DNA from: Wolbachia endosymbiont (group A) of Anomoia purmunda
GTDB taxonomy: Bacteria; Pseudomonadota; Alphaproteobacteria; Rickettsiales; Anaplasmataceae
Length of the DNA: 64,000 nt
Direction of reading: 5' to 3'
Assembly (NCBI RefSeq): GCF_947251545.1
Contig: NZ_OX366362.1
Location: 1,421,791-1,485,790, forward strand
The position numbers were made by a program, and so were the translations under genes. Each line of letters opens with the position of its first letter. The stretch's first letter is position 1. The notes under the pieces are model-generated. The model searched no databases. It was not told where the DNA came from and saw only the letters and a program-made list of their open reading frames with translations. Positions 1 through 9,380 of this stretch are shown one piece after another.

Positions 1-1421
1 ATATTTGCTCCCCACACTCCAGAAAATACCGAACCAAAAGCAAGTATCAGTAATGGTATAAGCATAATCTTTGGTGCCTCATGTATATTAATTTTACTTT
101 GTTTTTGGCTGTGGAACACAAGAAGGAATAACCTCCAAGAGTAAAACGCTGTGAAGAATGCAACAACTAAGCTTATTATAAAAGCAAAGCTATCCGTGCT
201 ATAAGCATGTTCAATTATCAAATCCTTTGAGTAAAAACCTGCAAATGGAAATATTCCAGAAAGTGCAAGAGATCCAATCCACATGAGAGTGTAAGTGCAA
301 GGGATTTTCTTCCAGCAATTTCCCATTTTCTGAATGTTTTGCTCATGATGCATTGCATGAATCACGTTGCCAGCACCAAGAAATAGTAGAGCTTTAAAAA
401 AAGCGTGTGTCATTAAATGAAAAATAGCAATATTGTAAGCAGAAAGCCCACATGCCATGAACATATAACCAAGTTGACTGCAGGTTGAATAAGCAATTAT
501 TTTCTTTATATCGTTCTGAGTAATTGCAACGGTGGCTGCAAAAAAAGCAGTGAGTGCTCCAACGATAACTATTAATTCTCGTGCCACATTTGATAACTCA
601 AACAATGGAGAACACTTTGCTACTAAAAATATACCTGCTGTTACCATCGTTGCTGCGTGAATAAGTGCAGAAACAGGAGTTGGCCCTTCCATTGCATCTG
701 GCAACCAAACATGTAAACCAAGCTGTGCAGATTTACCCATACAGCCAATAAAAAGTAATATGCATATTATATGAGTTACTTTGAATTCACAGCAGAATGC
801 CCTAATGTTCTGCGTGCCAAGAAGATCAGTTGTGTCAAAAACTTCAGTAAAATTCAAAGAGTGAAATGTATAATAAATAAGAAAGATTCCAATCAATAGT
901 GAAAAGTCTCCTACCCTATTCACAACAAATGCTTTAATTGCTGCATTATTTGCAGAATATTTTTGGAACCAAAATCCTATGAGTAAATAAGAACATAGGC
1001 CAACCCCTTCCCAGCCAAAAAAAAGCTGCACGAAATTATCGCTTACAACCAGCACAATCATACAAAACGTAAATAGCGATAGGTAAGAAAAAAACCTCGA
1101 CTTCCCCTTATCATGCTCCATATAACCGATAGAGTAGAGATGTACTACCAGTGAAACGGTGGTAATAACAATCAGCATTAAGGATGAGAGAGCATCCACA
1201 CTAATTGCCCAATTTACTTTTAATACACTTAATGAAAATAGAGGAAATAAAACTAAATGATAGTTTTCAGAGAAGGTGAGAAAAACATACCAAGATAAAA
1301 CTGCAGATATTCCAATCCCTGCCGTTGTAATTAACTGACCAAAAACATCCTTTCTAAAAAGTGCTGCAAATAGCGAACCAAAAAGTGGCAAAAATACTAT
1401 TAATTTCAGTATATCCATCAT
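1..1421 (-). CDS. nuoL: NADH-quinone oxidoreductase subunit L (partial, 3' end outside window)
   Basis: This is the N-terminal part (about 473 codons) of the large proton-pumping membrane subunit of respiratory complex I. The frame stays open to base 1, so the gene continues out of the window. The translation is almost entirely hydrophobic helices and includes the family signatures SVDALSS, HLYSIGYMEHD, FFGWEGVGLCSYLLIGFW and NRVGDFSLLIG. Start codons at 1421 and 1418 are adjacent and in frame (MMDILKL...); which is used cannot be told. It follows nuoK by 4 bases, in the usual nuoJ-K-L order, so the three genes are very likely one transcript. Family assignment is certain; only the C-terminal part is unseen. 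Confidence 0.95.
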   Translation of the reverse strand, partial: MMDILKLIVFLPLFGSLFAALFRKDVFGQLITTAGIGISAVLSWYVFLTFSENYHLVLFPLFSLSVLKVNWAISVDALSSLMLIVITTVSLVVHLYSIGYMEHDKGKSRFFSYLSLFTFCMIVLVVSDNFVQLFFGWEGVGLCSYLLIGFWFQKYSANNAAIKAFVVNRVGDFSLLIGIFLIYYTFHSLNFTEVFDTTDLLGTQNIRAFCCEFKVTHIICILLFIGCMGKSAQLGLHVWLPDAMEGPTPVSALIHAATMVTAGIFLVAKCSPLFELSNVARELIVIVGALTAFFAATVAITQNDIKKIIAYSTCSQLGYMFMACGLSAYNIAIFHLMTHAFFKALLFLGAGNVIHAMHHEQNIQKMGNCWKKIPCTYTLMWIGSLALSGIFPFAGFYSKDLIIEHAYSTDSFAFIISLVVAFFTAFYSWRLFLLVFHSQKQSKINIHEAPKIMLIPLLILAFGSVFSGVWGAN

Positions 1422-1425
1422 ACTT

Positions 1426-1734
1426 TCATTCTTTCATTAAATTTGCTTGTTCAACATCTATATTGCCACGGCTTCTATAATATACAACCAATATTGCAAG
1501 CCCAACTCCTGACTCTGCTGCCGCAACAGTCAACACAAACATCACAAAAATTTGCCCAACTATATCATTCATAAAGGCAGAAAAAGCAACTAAGTTGATA
1601 TTAATTGCCAGCAATAATATTTCTATTGATAACAATATATTGATTATGCTCTTACGGTTGATGAAAATACCCCACACTCCAATAGTGAACAAAATAGCAG
1701 CAACTATCAAAAAGTGATTTAATCCTATTTCCAT
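1426..1734 (-). CDS. nuoK: NADH-quinone oxidoreductase subunit K
   Basis: This encodes a 102-residue membrane subunit of respiratory complex I, the usual length for NuoK. It has three predicted transmembrane helices. The glutamates characteristic of the family lie within hydrophobic segments ([10 protein letters not shown] in helix 2, [13 protein letters not shown] in helix 3); in NuoK these buried acids belong to the proton path. The start at 1734 lies inside the end of nuoJ (10-base overlap) and the stop is 4 bases before nuoL, indicating translational coupling in a nuoJKL operon on the minus strand. Nothing unusual is seen. Confidence 0.96.
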   Translation of the reverse strand: MEIGLNHFLIVAAILFTIGVWGIFINRKSIINILLSIEILLLAININLVAFSAFMNDIVGQIFVMFVLTVAAAESGVGLAILVVYYRSRGNIDVEQANLMKE

Positions 1735-2312
1735 TCTACTCCTTTTCCAAATTTAGCCTTAATCAATCTTACAGATGAAGATTGTGTCAATTGCTTTAAT
1801 ACATTCTGTTTTTTAACTCCTTTTTTCTTGTCCTGCAAAGTAAGAGCAACTGCACCAACAATTGCAACAAGCAGCAGAATACCAGAAAGATGAAAAGCGT
1901 ACATGTAGTCGGTATACAGCAAATTACCAATAGCTTTCACATTATTGGTATTATAGTTTATAACATTGCTTATATTCGGTGCTGAGCTGCGGATTACAAA
2001 GCTGATGACTAGAAAAAACACAACACACAACATAGCACCAAGAGTGCAATGCTTTGCAAAACCCTGGCGCAACCTTATGTAGTCAATATCGAGCATCATA
2101 ACTACAAAGAGGAACAACACCGCAACCGCACCGATGTATACTATCAGCACCATCATAGCAATGAATTCAGCTCCAAGGAGAATAAAAAGCACTGCAGAGT
2201 TAACGAAGGTGAAAATTAAAAATAATACTGCATGCACAGGATTTCTTACACTAATTACGCATACAGCAGATAAAATGCTAAGAATTGCAAAAAAATAAAA
2301 GAAAAAAGGCAT
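1725..2312 (-). CDS. nuoJ: NADH-quinone oxidoreductase subunit J
   Basis: This encodes a 195-residue membrane subunit of complex I with about five hydrophobic helices. The conserved NuoJ segment with [10 protein letters not shown] near residue 25 and [26 protein letters not shown] near residues 50-75 is present, including the glycine-rich helix typical of the family. A short basic cytoplasmic tail follows the last helix. It is the first gene of the nuoJKL group here and overlaps nuoK by 10 bases. The 150-base gap to the divergent helicase gene must hold its promoter and contains a 9-bp inverted repeat (2332-2356). Length and composition are ordinary for the family. Confidence 0.95.
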   Translation of the reverse strand: MPFFFYFFAILSILSAVCVISVRNPVHAVLFLIFTFVNSAVLFILLGAEFIAMMVLIVYIGAVAVLFLFVVMMLDIDYIRLRQGFAKHCTLGAMLCVVFFLVISFVIRSSAPNISNVINYNTNNVKAIGNLLYTDYMYAFHLSGILLLVAIVGAVALTLQDKKKGVKKQNVLKQLTQSSSVRLIKAKFGKGVEWK

Positions 2313-2331
2313 CGATACTTTAACTGCAACA

Positions 2332-2356
2332 ATAGTTACTAATTTAAAGTAACTAT
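2332..2356. promoter_or_regulatory. perfect 9-bp inverted repeat between divergent nuoJ and uvrD
   Basis: ATAGTTACT at 2332-2340 and AGTAACTAT at 2348-2356 form a perfect palindrome around a 7-base A/T spacer. It lies 20 bases upstream of nuoJ. No T-run follows on either strand, so it does not look like a terminator; an operator for a dimeric regulator is possible but unproven. In AT-rich intergenic DNA a chance palindrome cannot be excluded. Confidence 0.35.
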
Positions 2357-2462
2357 CGTGGTAAAGTCAATATTATATTAAACAACTGTTCTATTCAATA
2401 AAACCTTTACAATATTTCGATCATAGGTTTAACTTTACGAAGTTATAATCTATAGGGCTACA

Positions 2463-4376
2463 ATGAACGATTATCTCTCACTGCTAAATCCAGAACAACA
2501 ATCAGCTGTAACTAACATAGATGGACCAGTTTTGATACTGGCAGGAGCCGGAACCGGAAAAACAAGAACGATTACTTCAAGAATAGCACACATAATTAGA
2601 AATGGTCACGCTTATTCTGATGAAATATTAGCTGTTACATTCACAAACAAAGCAGCAAATGAGATGGTATCAAGGGTACTTGAGCTAACGAGCACAAACA
2701 TACCATGGCTTGGCACTTTCCATGCAATTGCAGCAAAAATTTTGCGCCTGCATGCAGAAATTGTGGGCTTAAACCCCAATTTTACAATCATTGGTGTGGA
2801 TGACCAATTACAGGTAATAAAAAACGTCATGAATGAAATAAGCCCTGATTACCTATCAGAAAAATGCAAGACCATTATGAATATTATTCAGCAATGGAAA
2901 GAGAAGTGTTTGTTGCCATCTGAAGTGGAAGATATTCAATCATTTAGGCCAGTATATGTAACTGCACTCAAAGTCTATCACCAGTATCAGGAAAGGTTGA
3001 AATTTCTTAATTCTGTCGATTTTGGTGACTTATTGCTATATAACATACAACTCTTCAATCAAAAGACCGAAGTTCTGTCCTACTACCAAAACAAGTTTAA
3101 ATATGTCATGGTAGATGAATATCAAGATACAAATGCAATACAATATCTTTGGCTAAAATACCTTGCAAAAGAGCACTCAAATATTTGCTGTGTAGGAGAT
3201 GATGACCAGTCGATATATAGTTGGCGTGGTGCAGAAGTTGAAAATATTTTGAAGTTCTCCGATGATTTTAAAAATGCAAAAACCTTCAAGCTAGAGTGTA
3301 ACTACAGGTCAACATCCCACATACTTGCAACTGCGTCATATGTTATCAATCACAATAAGACTCGCTTAGAAAAAAAATTGTGGACAACAAACATTGAAGG
3401 GGAAAAGGTAAATCTAATAAAATTATGGGACGGAAAAGCTGAAGCAAGGTTCATAAGCGAACAGATATTAAAGCTCAATAAATACAGATTTAGTGACATT
3501 GCAGTGCTGGTAAGGGCCACTTTTCAAACTAGAGTTCTCGAAGAGTATTTTATAAAATATTCAATTCCCTACAAGATTATAAGTGGCGTAAAATTCTACG
3601 AACGTCAGGAAGTCAGGGATATAATTGCATATTTAAGACTTGTTACAAACAATAACGATGACTTAGCTTTCGAAAGGATAGTAAATCGGCCAAAAAGAAG
3701 CATAGGAGCTACAACTCTAAAGAAAATATACACGACTGCTCAGGATAATAAAATTTCTTTTTTTGAGGCAGCAAAAATACTAGTTAATAGTAATCAAGTA
3801 ACTGAAAGAATTAAACTCTCACTCAACGATTTTTTAAATAAAATTAAAGCTTGGGAAGAAATAGTAAGCGTAAAACCACTGCATGAATTCGTTAAAATCG
3901 TAGCAAACCAATCAGGGTATATTGAAATGCTTGAAAATGATGAGGTAACAGGCTTAGCACGAATAGAAAATGTCAAAGAGCTCATCTCATCTTTAAAAAA
4001 TTTCGATAATGCCACAACTTTCTTGGAGCATATAAGTCTGGTGATGGAAGTGGATAATATGAATAACGATGATACTGTATATGTTATGACTCTTCATGCA
4101 GCCAAAGGACTTGAATTCCCGTGCGTGTTTCTACCTGGTTGGGAAGAGGGATTATTTCCTCATCAGAGATCTTTTGATGACAAAAGTGGTAAAGCTTTAG
4201 AAGAAGAAAGGAGACTCGCATATGTTGGCATAACCAGGGCAAAGGAAAGGTTAATCATTTCATGTGCAGATAGGAGGGAAATTAACAACCAGTGGCAACC
4301 GATGCGCACTTCTCGGTTCATTAAAGAATTGCCAAGAGAAAATGTTGAGGTAATCAAGAGTAACGCCTACTGTTGA
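2463..4376 (+). CDS. uvrD: UvrD/PcrA-type superfamily 1 DNA helicase
   Basis: This encodes a 637-residue ATP-dependent 3'-5' DNA helicase of the UvrD/PcrA/Rep group, acting in nucleotide excision repair, mismatch repair and replication restart. All superfamily 1A motifs are visible in order: N-terminal Q-motif (LNPEQQSAV), Walker A (AGAGTGKT, about residues 28-35), motif Ia (AVTFTNKAANEM), Walker B (VDEYQDTN), motif III (GDDDQSIYSWRGA), motif IV (NYRST), motif V (TLHAAKGLEF) and motif VI (VGITRAKERL). It is somewhat shorter than enterobacterial UvrD (about 720 residues) because the C-terminal tail is reduced, as in other Rickettsiales. The gene stands alone and is divergent from nuoJ. Choosing among UvrD, PcrA and Rep names is arbitrary from sequence alone. 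Confidence 0.93.
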   Translation: MNDYLSLLNPEQQSAVTNIDGPVLILAGAGTGKTRTITSRIAHIIRNGHAYSDEILAVTFTNKAANEMVSRVLELTSTNIPWLGTFHAIAAKILRLHAEIVGLNPNFTIIGVDDQLQVIKNVMNEISPDYLSEKCKTIMNIIQQWKEKCLLPSEVEDIQSFRPVYVTALKVYHQYQERLKFLNSVDFGDLLLYNIQLFNQKTEVLSYYQNKFKYVMVDEYQDTNAIQYLWLKYLAKEHSNICCVGDDDQSIYSWRGAEVENILKFSDDFKNAKTFKLECNYRSTSHILATASYVINHNKTRLEKKLWTTNIEGEKVNLIKLWDGKAEARFISEQILKLNKYRFSDIAVLVRATFQTRVLEEYFIKYSIPYKIISGVKFYERQEVRDIIAYLRLVTNNNDDLAFERIVNRPKRSIGATTLKKIYTTAQDNKISFFEAAKILVNSNQVTERIKLSLNDFLNKIKAWEEIVSVKPLHEFVKIVANQSGYIEMLENDEVTGLARIENVKELISSLKNFDNATTFLEHISLVMEVDNMNNDDTVYVMTLHAAKGLEFPCVFLPGWEEGLFPHQRSFDDKSGKALEEERRLAYVGITRAKERLIISCADRREINNQWQPMRTSRFIKELPRENVEVIKSNAYC

Positions 4377-4607
4377 AGCTATAACTGCAGCCCTTACTAC
4401 ATGAGGAAGATATAGCGATAGTCAAACTCGCTATCCAACGTGACACCCGAAATGCAAAATTCATTAGGCATGAAGACGTCAACTGGGAATAAGTTTTCTA
4501 ATTGCACATAAGTCAACAATAATTTTCACACAAATCAAAACAGCATATCTTCTCCATAATCCTTGGTAATTTTACATAAGTTAAAAGTAGCATATGGTTC
4601 TCTCTGC

Positions 4608-6049
4608 CATACGCGTCAAGTTAAGGAAAAGTGTAAGTAAAATTGATAGAGTGAAGGAAAAGAATAAGGTATAAGTTCTCTTGGATATGTGAATGAGAGA
4701 ACTTACAATGGACAGAATAGCTTGCTTATCAAAAGACCTCAATGAATTCTTTAATGAAAAAGCAGACGAAATATCAATTGCAGTAGGTTTTATAAAAAGA
4801 AAGAGAAAACTTAATGGCTCATCATTCATAAAAGCTATGGTTTTTGGTAACATAGGAGTTGGTGATTGTAGCATAGAAACAATGTGCCAATTGCTAAATG
4901 GAGACTCGATAGAAATTACAAAACAGGGTTTGGATTTTAGATTTACTGAAGAAGCAGTGGAATTTATGAAAAGAATGTATAATGAATCTTTAGTTTTATT
5001 TAAAAACAGCTTACAGGTTGATTGCAGAATTTTGAAGCAATTTAGAAGCATTAAGCTATTGGATAGTAGCTATATTAGCCTGCCCAGTAGCATGGAAGAT
5101 ATGTACAAAGGATATGGGAGTAGCTATAGAGATTGTGAGAGTAATACCAAATCAGGAATAAAGCTGCAGTTAGTCTTTGATTACCTGAACCAAGCGCTAG
5201 ATAAGTTAAATTTAATAGAAGGAATAAGGTCGGATCAAGGTTATAGGGATTATCTGAACGGTTTATCAGCCAATGATTTGCTAATATTTGATTTGTGCTA
5301 CTTTGTGCCTAGTTCTTTTAAACAGATTGATGAAGCAGGTGCATATTTTGTTAGTCGTTATAAGTCTGATACCAATATATATGATATAGAAACAAATCAA
5401 AAAATAGAGTTGTTGGAATGTTTAGAAGGTCAATCCCTTCTAGAGATGGAAGTGCTATTAGGAAAAGAAGTAAAAATTAAAGTGAGAATTATATGTCAAA
5501 AATTAACTGAAGAACAGTCTATAATTAGAAGAAGGGCTAATAAGTTAGCAAAATCACATGGATATACATCTTCTCAAAAGAATCAAAAATTGCTGGATTG
5601 GTCGATATTCATAACTAACGTTCCAGAGAGTAAAATCAGCGCTGAACAAGTATTAACAGTTTACAGGGTAAGATGGCAGATTGAATTATTATTTAAATTG
5701 TATAAGAGTCACATCAGGCTTGACGAACTTAAAGGAAAACCATACAGAGTATTATGTGAACTATACGCTAAATTGTGCGCAATTCTTATATTTCATGGAA
5801 TAGTTGGTTGTATAAAACTGAAAGAGAATACAGAGCTGAGTTTAACAAAGGCATTCATTGAATTAAAAAGAAGGATTAGGGAGTTGTTTTTAGCGTTAAG
5901 CAGTAAAATTAATAATTTGAGAATTTTCCTGAAAAAACTTACCACAGACTGGTCACAATTTTCTGTGAAAGATAGATATAGAAAAACTAGAGTATCCACC
6001 TTAAGTTCATTGAATTTTCTTACCCTTGCTTCTTAACTTGACGCGTATG
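4608..6049 (+). mobile_element. IS4-family insertion sequence, long form (copy A)
   Basis: This is a complete 1442-bp element. Its ends are an 18-bp perfect inverted repeat, CATACGCGTCAAGTTAAG at 4608-4625 and its complement at 6032-6049, and it encodes one transposase. It is the only full-length copy in the window. The three other complete copies (16210-17519, 17805-19114, 51281-52590) are 1310 bp because of an internal in-frame deletion. Its right end directly abuts an inverted 5' fragment of the same element (6050-6518). No target-site duplication is visible at the outer ends of this composite, which suggests later rearrangement. Confidence 0.93.
4693..6036 (+). CDS. IS4-family transposase, full-length form
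   Basis: This encodes a 447-residue DDE transposase. The first catalytic Asp is expected in KLLDSSYISLP (about residues 121-131), the second in LLIFDLCYF, and the Glu lies in the IS4 signature Y-(2)-R-(3)-E-(6)-K, read here as YRVRWQIELLFKLYK. It starts 85 bases inside the left end and nearly reaches the right terminal repeat. A clear open frame exists on the opposite strand, but that is a shadow. Compared with the short copies it contains 45 extra residues upstream of ISLP and lacks one Arg in the run after EEQSII. This is the copy most likely to encode an active enzyme. Confidence 0.93.
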   Translation: MRELTMDRIACLSKDLNEFFNEKADEISIAVGFIKRKRKLNGSSFIKAMVFGNIGVGDCSIETMCQLLNGDSIEITKQGLDFRFTEEAVEFMKRMYNESLVLFKNSLQVDCRILKQFRSIKLLDSSYISLPSSMEDMYKGYGSSYRDCESNTKSGIKLQLVFDYLNQALDKLNLIEGIRSDQGYRDYLNGLSANDLLIFDLCYFVPSSFKQIDEAGAYFVSRYKSDTNIYDIETNQKIELLECLEGQSLLEMEVLLGKEVKIKVRIICQKLTEEQSIIRRRANKLAKSHGYTSSQKNQKLLDWSIFITNVPESKISAEQVLTVYRVRWQIELLFKLYKSHIRLDELKGKPYRVLCELYAKLCAILIFHGIVGCIKLKENTELSLTKAFIELKRRIRELFLALSSKINNLRIFLKKLTTDWSQFSVKDRYRKTRVSTLSSLNFLTLAS

Positions 6050-6518
6050 AATATAGCTACTATCCAATAGCTTAATGCTTCTAAATTGCTTCAAAATTCT
6101 GCAATCAACCTGTAAGCTGTTTTTAAATAAAACTAAAGATTCATTATACATTCTTTTCATAAATTCCACTGCTTCTTCAGTAAATCTAAAATCCAAACCC
6201 TGTTTTGTAATTTCTATCGAGTCTTCATTTAGCAATTGGCACATTGTTTCTATGCTGCAATCACCAACTCCTATGTTACCAAAAACCATAGCTTTTATGA
6301 ATGATGAGCCATTAAGTTTTCTCTTTCTTTTTATAAAACCTACTGCAATTGATATTTCGTCTGCTTTTTCATTAAAGAATTCATTGAGGTCTTTTGATAA
6401 GCAAGCTATTCTGTCCATTGTAAGTTCTCTCATTCACATATCCAAGAGAACTTATACCTTATTCTTTTCCTTCACTCTATCAATTTTACTTACACTTTTC
6501 CTTAACTTGACGCGTATG
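6050..6518 (-). mobile_element. IS4-family element, 5' fragment (copy B), inverted against copy A
   Basis: This is a 469-bp fragment holding the left terminal repeat (ending at 6518) and the first part of the transposase gene up to LLDSSYI. It then joins directly to the right end of copy A. The truncated frame runs into the neighbouring terminal repeat and stops after a few foreign codons. Exactly the same 469-bp fragment and junction occur at 15741-16209 next to copy D. The right flank of B (6519 onward) holds a short open frame of about 43 codons that I do not recognise. Confidence 0.9.
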
Positions 6519-6607
6519 GTTTGTACAATTGTGCGCCGTGCGCTGCCGAACACTGATTTTTATATGGTTATACAAGAAAAATTAAGGCTTAAAAGGAATT
6601 TTAAGTA

Positions 6608-7108
6608 TCAGGACTCAAGGTTTTTATTCCTTCTTAATAAAACATAAAAAGCCCCTTTATCACCATGTTTTTTCGTAGCTTGTTGGTAGTATAGAACCAT
6701 ATGCTGGATTTTAGTATCATTTAACCATTTATTTAAGTTACTCTTTATAGTGTCTGTTTTACCTGTTGCACTGCCGTATCCCGTAATTACCAATAAACAT
6801 CTATTTCCTGCTCGATAATTTTTGATAATAAAATCTATCAATTTACAGTAAGCATCCTCTATATTATAGCCATGCAAATCGAGCTTATCGCTTATAAAAT
6901 ATTTACCCCTATCAACTTTTGATTTTGTGTTTTGGTCAAGACAAAATGATGAGTTACTATTATTGGTATTAAGAAAATTCCCTTGTAAGTCGGAGGTACC
7001 TTTATCAACCATAGACTTTATATTTACTTTATGATCAACTTTCAAAGTAACTTTTCCACATTCTATTGGCTTAACATTTTTTTGCCAATCCAACTCATCG
7101 TCCGACAT
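6608..7108 (-). CDS. Smr-domain protein
   Basis: This encodes a protein of about 166 residues with a C-terminal Smr (small MutS-related) domain. The diagnostic DLHG occurs near the domain start, followed by LLVITGYGSATG and the end block QATKKHGDKGAFYVLLRR. Smr domains are DNA- or RNA-nicking endonuclease modules; stand-alone versions in proteobacteria are poorly characterised. The N-terminal half is low in recognisable features. The start is uncertain: ATG at 7108 gives MSDDELDW..., while an in-frame TTG at 7150 would add 14 residues. It is divergent from rlmB. The upstream IS4 composite ends 90 bases past its 3' end and does not disrupt it. Confidence 0.8.
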   Translation of the reverse strand: MSDDELDWQKNVKPIECGKVTLKVDHKVNIKSMVDKGTSDLQGNFLNTNNSNSSFCLDQNTKSKVDRGKYFISDKLDLHGYNIEDAYCKLIDFIIKNYRAGNRCLLVITGYGSATGKTDTIKSNLNKWLNDTKIQHMVLYYQQATKKHGDKGAFYVLLRRNKNLES

Positions 7109-7200
7109 AAACGCATTAATCGAATTGTATAATTTTACAACAATATCCAAACATAGTAAAATGTTGCTTATTCTATAAAAACCCGATTTTCAATAATACG

Positions 7201-7962
7201 ATGAAATCGTCAAAAACTAATGAGAATTTTTGGCTGTATGGAAAGCACACCTGCATTTCAGCACTGAAGAATAAAAATAGGCGGTGTATAGAACTGTTAG
7301 CAACAGAAAATTTCTATAGAGAACACGAAAAAGAAATTAGGCAATGTGTAGACAGTAAGGGCATTAAAGTTCGATTAGTAGAAAACAAAATACTTAATGA
7401 CGTTTTACCCAAAGGTGCTAACCATCAGGGAATTGCTTTAAATGTTGCCCCTATTCTTTATAACTTAAGCATTGAAGAAATAGCAAACTCAAGCGACAGC
7501 TCTACTATAGTAATTTTAGATCAAGTCACTGACACACACAATATAGGATCAATTCTTAGAACATCAGCTTGTTTTAATGTTGATGCAGTGGTTTTACCAC
7601 ATAATCATTCACCTGGCGAAAATGCATCTATTGCAAAAGCAGCAAGTGGAGCATTGGATATTGTTCCGCTAATATACGTTACAAATATAGTAAAAACTAT
7701 GCAGTATTTAAAAAAGGTCGGCTACTGGTGTTACGGGTTTGATTGCAATGCTGGGGAGGATATAGAGGAAATAAAGAGTTTTGGAGAAAAAAGAGTGATC
7801 ATTTTTGGTTCTGAAGAGAAAGGAATGCGGAGGTTAGTTAAAGAAAATTGTGATTATCTTTTAAAGATCCCAATATCAAACGTAATTGACAGCTTAAATG
7901 TTTCAAATGCAGCAGCAATAGGCCTATATTCTATTTATATTAAAACAAATGCCAGCGCATAG
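7201..7962 (+). CDS. rlmB: 23S rRNA 2'-O-methyltransferase, RlmB/TrmH family (SpoU)
   Basis: This encodes a 253-residue SPOUT-class RNA methyltransferase. An N-terminal substrate-binding domain begins with WLYGKHTCISAL, typical of RlmB, which methylates G2251 of 23S rRNA. The three SPOUT motifs are present: HNIGSILRTSACF (motif 1), IIFGSEEKGMRRLV (motif 2) and IPISNVIDSLNVSNAAAI (motif 3), forming the knotted AdoMet site. Length is normal. It lies between the divergent smr gene and the Bax-inhibitor gene, which has its own promoter. TrmH-type tRNA methyltransferase activity is the alternative, but the N-terminal domain favours RlmB. Confidence 0.88.
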   Translation: MKSSKTNENFWLYGKHTCISALKNKNRRCIELLATENFYREHEKEIRQCVDSKGIKVRLVENKILNDVLPKGANHQGIALNVAPILYNLSIEEIANSSDSSTIVILDQVTDTHNIGSILRTSACFNVDAVVLPHNHSPGENASIAKAASGALDIVPLIYVTNIVKTMQYLKKVGYWCYGFDCNAGEDIEEIKSFGEKRVIIFGSEEKGMRRLVKENCDYLLKIPISNVIDSLNVSNAAAIGLYSIYIKTNASA

Positions 7963-7981
7963 CTGTTTATAATAAAAATAC

Positions 7982-8010
7982 TTGATAAAAATGTGGTTTT
8001 ATATTATAAT
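7982..8010 (+). promoter_or_regulatory. probable sigma-70 promoter of the Bax-inhibitor/cox11 genes
   Basis: TTGATA at 7982-7987 is followed, after 17 bases, by TATAAT at 8005-8010. This is 11 of 12 consensus bases at ideal spacing, 32 bases upstream of the start codon at 8042. Confidence 0.6.
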
Positions 8011-8041
8011 GTGTTAAATAATGGACAAAAGGAGTTATATT

Positions 8042-8764
8042 ATGTCTTATATGAGAAATGAACAGGATATTCGCTCTCAAGGCGTTTACTATAGCGCTGG
8101 GCTTAGAAGTTACCTAACTAAAGTATATAATTACATGGCTTTAGCTTTGGGCGTCACAGGGCTTGTTGCATTCCTAACGGTATTTTCTGGTCTTTTTCAA
8201 GTAATTCATTATAATCCTGTGATGCGATTTGTAGTAATGCTATCTCCAGTTGCGCTGGTGTTCTACATGTCTTATAGAATTCAACACCTAAGTGCTCAGT
8301 CTACCGTTACTATATTTTTCTCGTTCTCAGTATTAATGGGGCTTTCCTTATCTTATGTTTTCATAGTTTATACTGCAGAAAATATAGCAAGGGCGTTTTT
8401 CATTACATCAATCATGTTTGGCTCTATGGCTTTATATGGTAATACTACAAAAAGAGATCTTACAAGTATGGGCTCTTTCTTGATTATGGGAATCTGGGGG
8501 TTAATCATTGCGTCTATAGTAAATTTATTCCTTGGAAGTAGTCCTCTCTACTTTGCAATATCATTTATATCAGTAATAGTGTTTACTTTAATGACTGCGT
8601 ATGATGCTCAAAGAATCAAGGACGTTTATTATAAATATAACGACGGATCAGAAGTCGCTACTACTAAATTGGCAATACTCGGTGCAACTAATCTTTATTT
8701 TGACTTTATCAATATATTCCTCAATTTACTCAGGTTACTTAACTTGTTCAACAATAGGGATTAG
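8042..8764 (+). CDS. Bax inhibitor-1/YccA family membrane protein
   Basis: This encodes a 240-residue integral membrane protein with seven hydrophobic segments. It belongs to the BI-1/YccA/YbhL family, whose bacterial members act as pH-sensitive calcium leak channels or FtsH modulators. The C-terminal family block is visible as TAYDAQRIKDVYY followed by ATNLYFDFINIFLNLLRLL. The start at 8042 is chosen because AAAAGGAG (8027-8034) sits 7 bases before it; an in-frame ATG at 8021 would place that Shine-Dalgarno inside the gene. The stop at 8764 is immediately followed by the cox11 start, so the two genes are cotranscribed. YccA-type members interact with FtsH; hflK-hflC elsewhere in this window belong to the same quality-control system, but a link is only inference. 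Confidence 0.9.
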   Translation: MSYMRNEQDIRSQGVYYSAGLRSYLTKVYNYMALALGVTGLVAFLTVFSGLFQVIHYNPVMRFVVMLSPVALVFYMSYRIQHLSAQSTVTIFFSFSVLMGLSLSYVFIVYTAENIARAFFITSIMFGSMALYGNTTKRDLTSMGSFLIMGIWGLIIASIVNLFLGSSPLYFAISFISVIVFTLMTAYDAQRIKDVYYKYNDGSEVATTKLAILGATNLYFDFINIFLNLLRLLNLFNNRD

Positions 8765-9301
8765 ATGTTTTCCTTTTTAAGGAAAGGCAGTAAGAGTTCT
8801 ATAGTTTTCTTTTTAATATCTTTAGTTTTTTTGATGTTATGTCTTGCATATGCATCGGTCCCTCTATACAGCATTTTTTGTAAAGCTACCGGGTATGGTG
8901 GCACAACAAGAAAAGTGACTAACACAATAACAAGTGGAACTGACCAAAAAATCAGGATTCATTTCAATGCTGATATAATGTCCGATCTACCTTGGGAATT
9001 TAAATCAGAAACTAACTACGTTGACGTAAACATAGGAGAACAAAGTTTAGCGTTTTATTACGCAAAAAATCTATCTGATCAGCCTTCATTTGGTATGGCA
9101 GTATATAACGTTACGCCTTTCAAAGCAGGTAAGTATTTCAATAAAGTTGCATGCTTTTGTTTTGAAGAACAAATGTTGCTACCAAAACAAAAAGCAGCTA
9201 TGCCCGTATCTTTCTATATAGATCCTGAGATAATGCTTAATAACAACACAAAAGATTTGAGCGAAATAACACTATCATACACGTTCTTTAAGCTTAAGTA
9301 A
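8765..9301 (+). CDS. ctaG: cytochrome c oxidase assembly protein CtaG/Cox11
   Basis: This encodes a 178-residue copper-delivery protein needed to build the CuB centre of cytochrome c oxidase. It has one N-terminal membrane anchor (about residues 14-36) and a periplasmic domain. The copper-binding family motif CFCFEEQ is present, with a further Cys shortly after the membrane segment (PLYSIFCKATGYGGTT). The conserved end segment LPVSFYIDPEI-like sequence appears as MPVSFYIDPEI. It begins one base after the preceding stop codon, with no gap. Length matches alphaproteobacterial Cox11. Confidence 0.93.
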   Translation: MFSFLRKGSKSSIVFFLISLVFLMLCLAYASVPLYSIFCKATGYGGTTRKVTNTITSGTDQKIRIHFNADIMSDLPWEFKSETNYVDVNIGEQSLAFYYAKNLSDQPSFGMAVYNVTPFKAGKYFNKVACFCFEEQMLLPKQKAAMPVSFYIDPEIMLNNNTKDLSEITLSYTFFKLK

Positions 9302-9380
9302 CAAACTTTTTCCTATGTTATCCAAGCAGCGTGAGCTAGAAGAAATGCGTTGTTATTTAAATAATAGTTATGCAATAGAT

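Noticed and set aside
6075..6647. Long open frames antisense to the transposase gene (MLLNCFKI..., also at 4581, 15663, 16260, 17253 and 51272)
   Set aside because: They recur wherever the IS copies occur, mirror the transposase codons exactly and have no recognisable family.
6519..6647. A 43-codon frame next to copy B (VCTIVRRALPNTDFY...)
   Set aside because: It is too short, unrecognised and overlaps the end of smr; not enough to call a gene.
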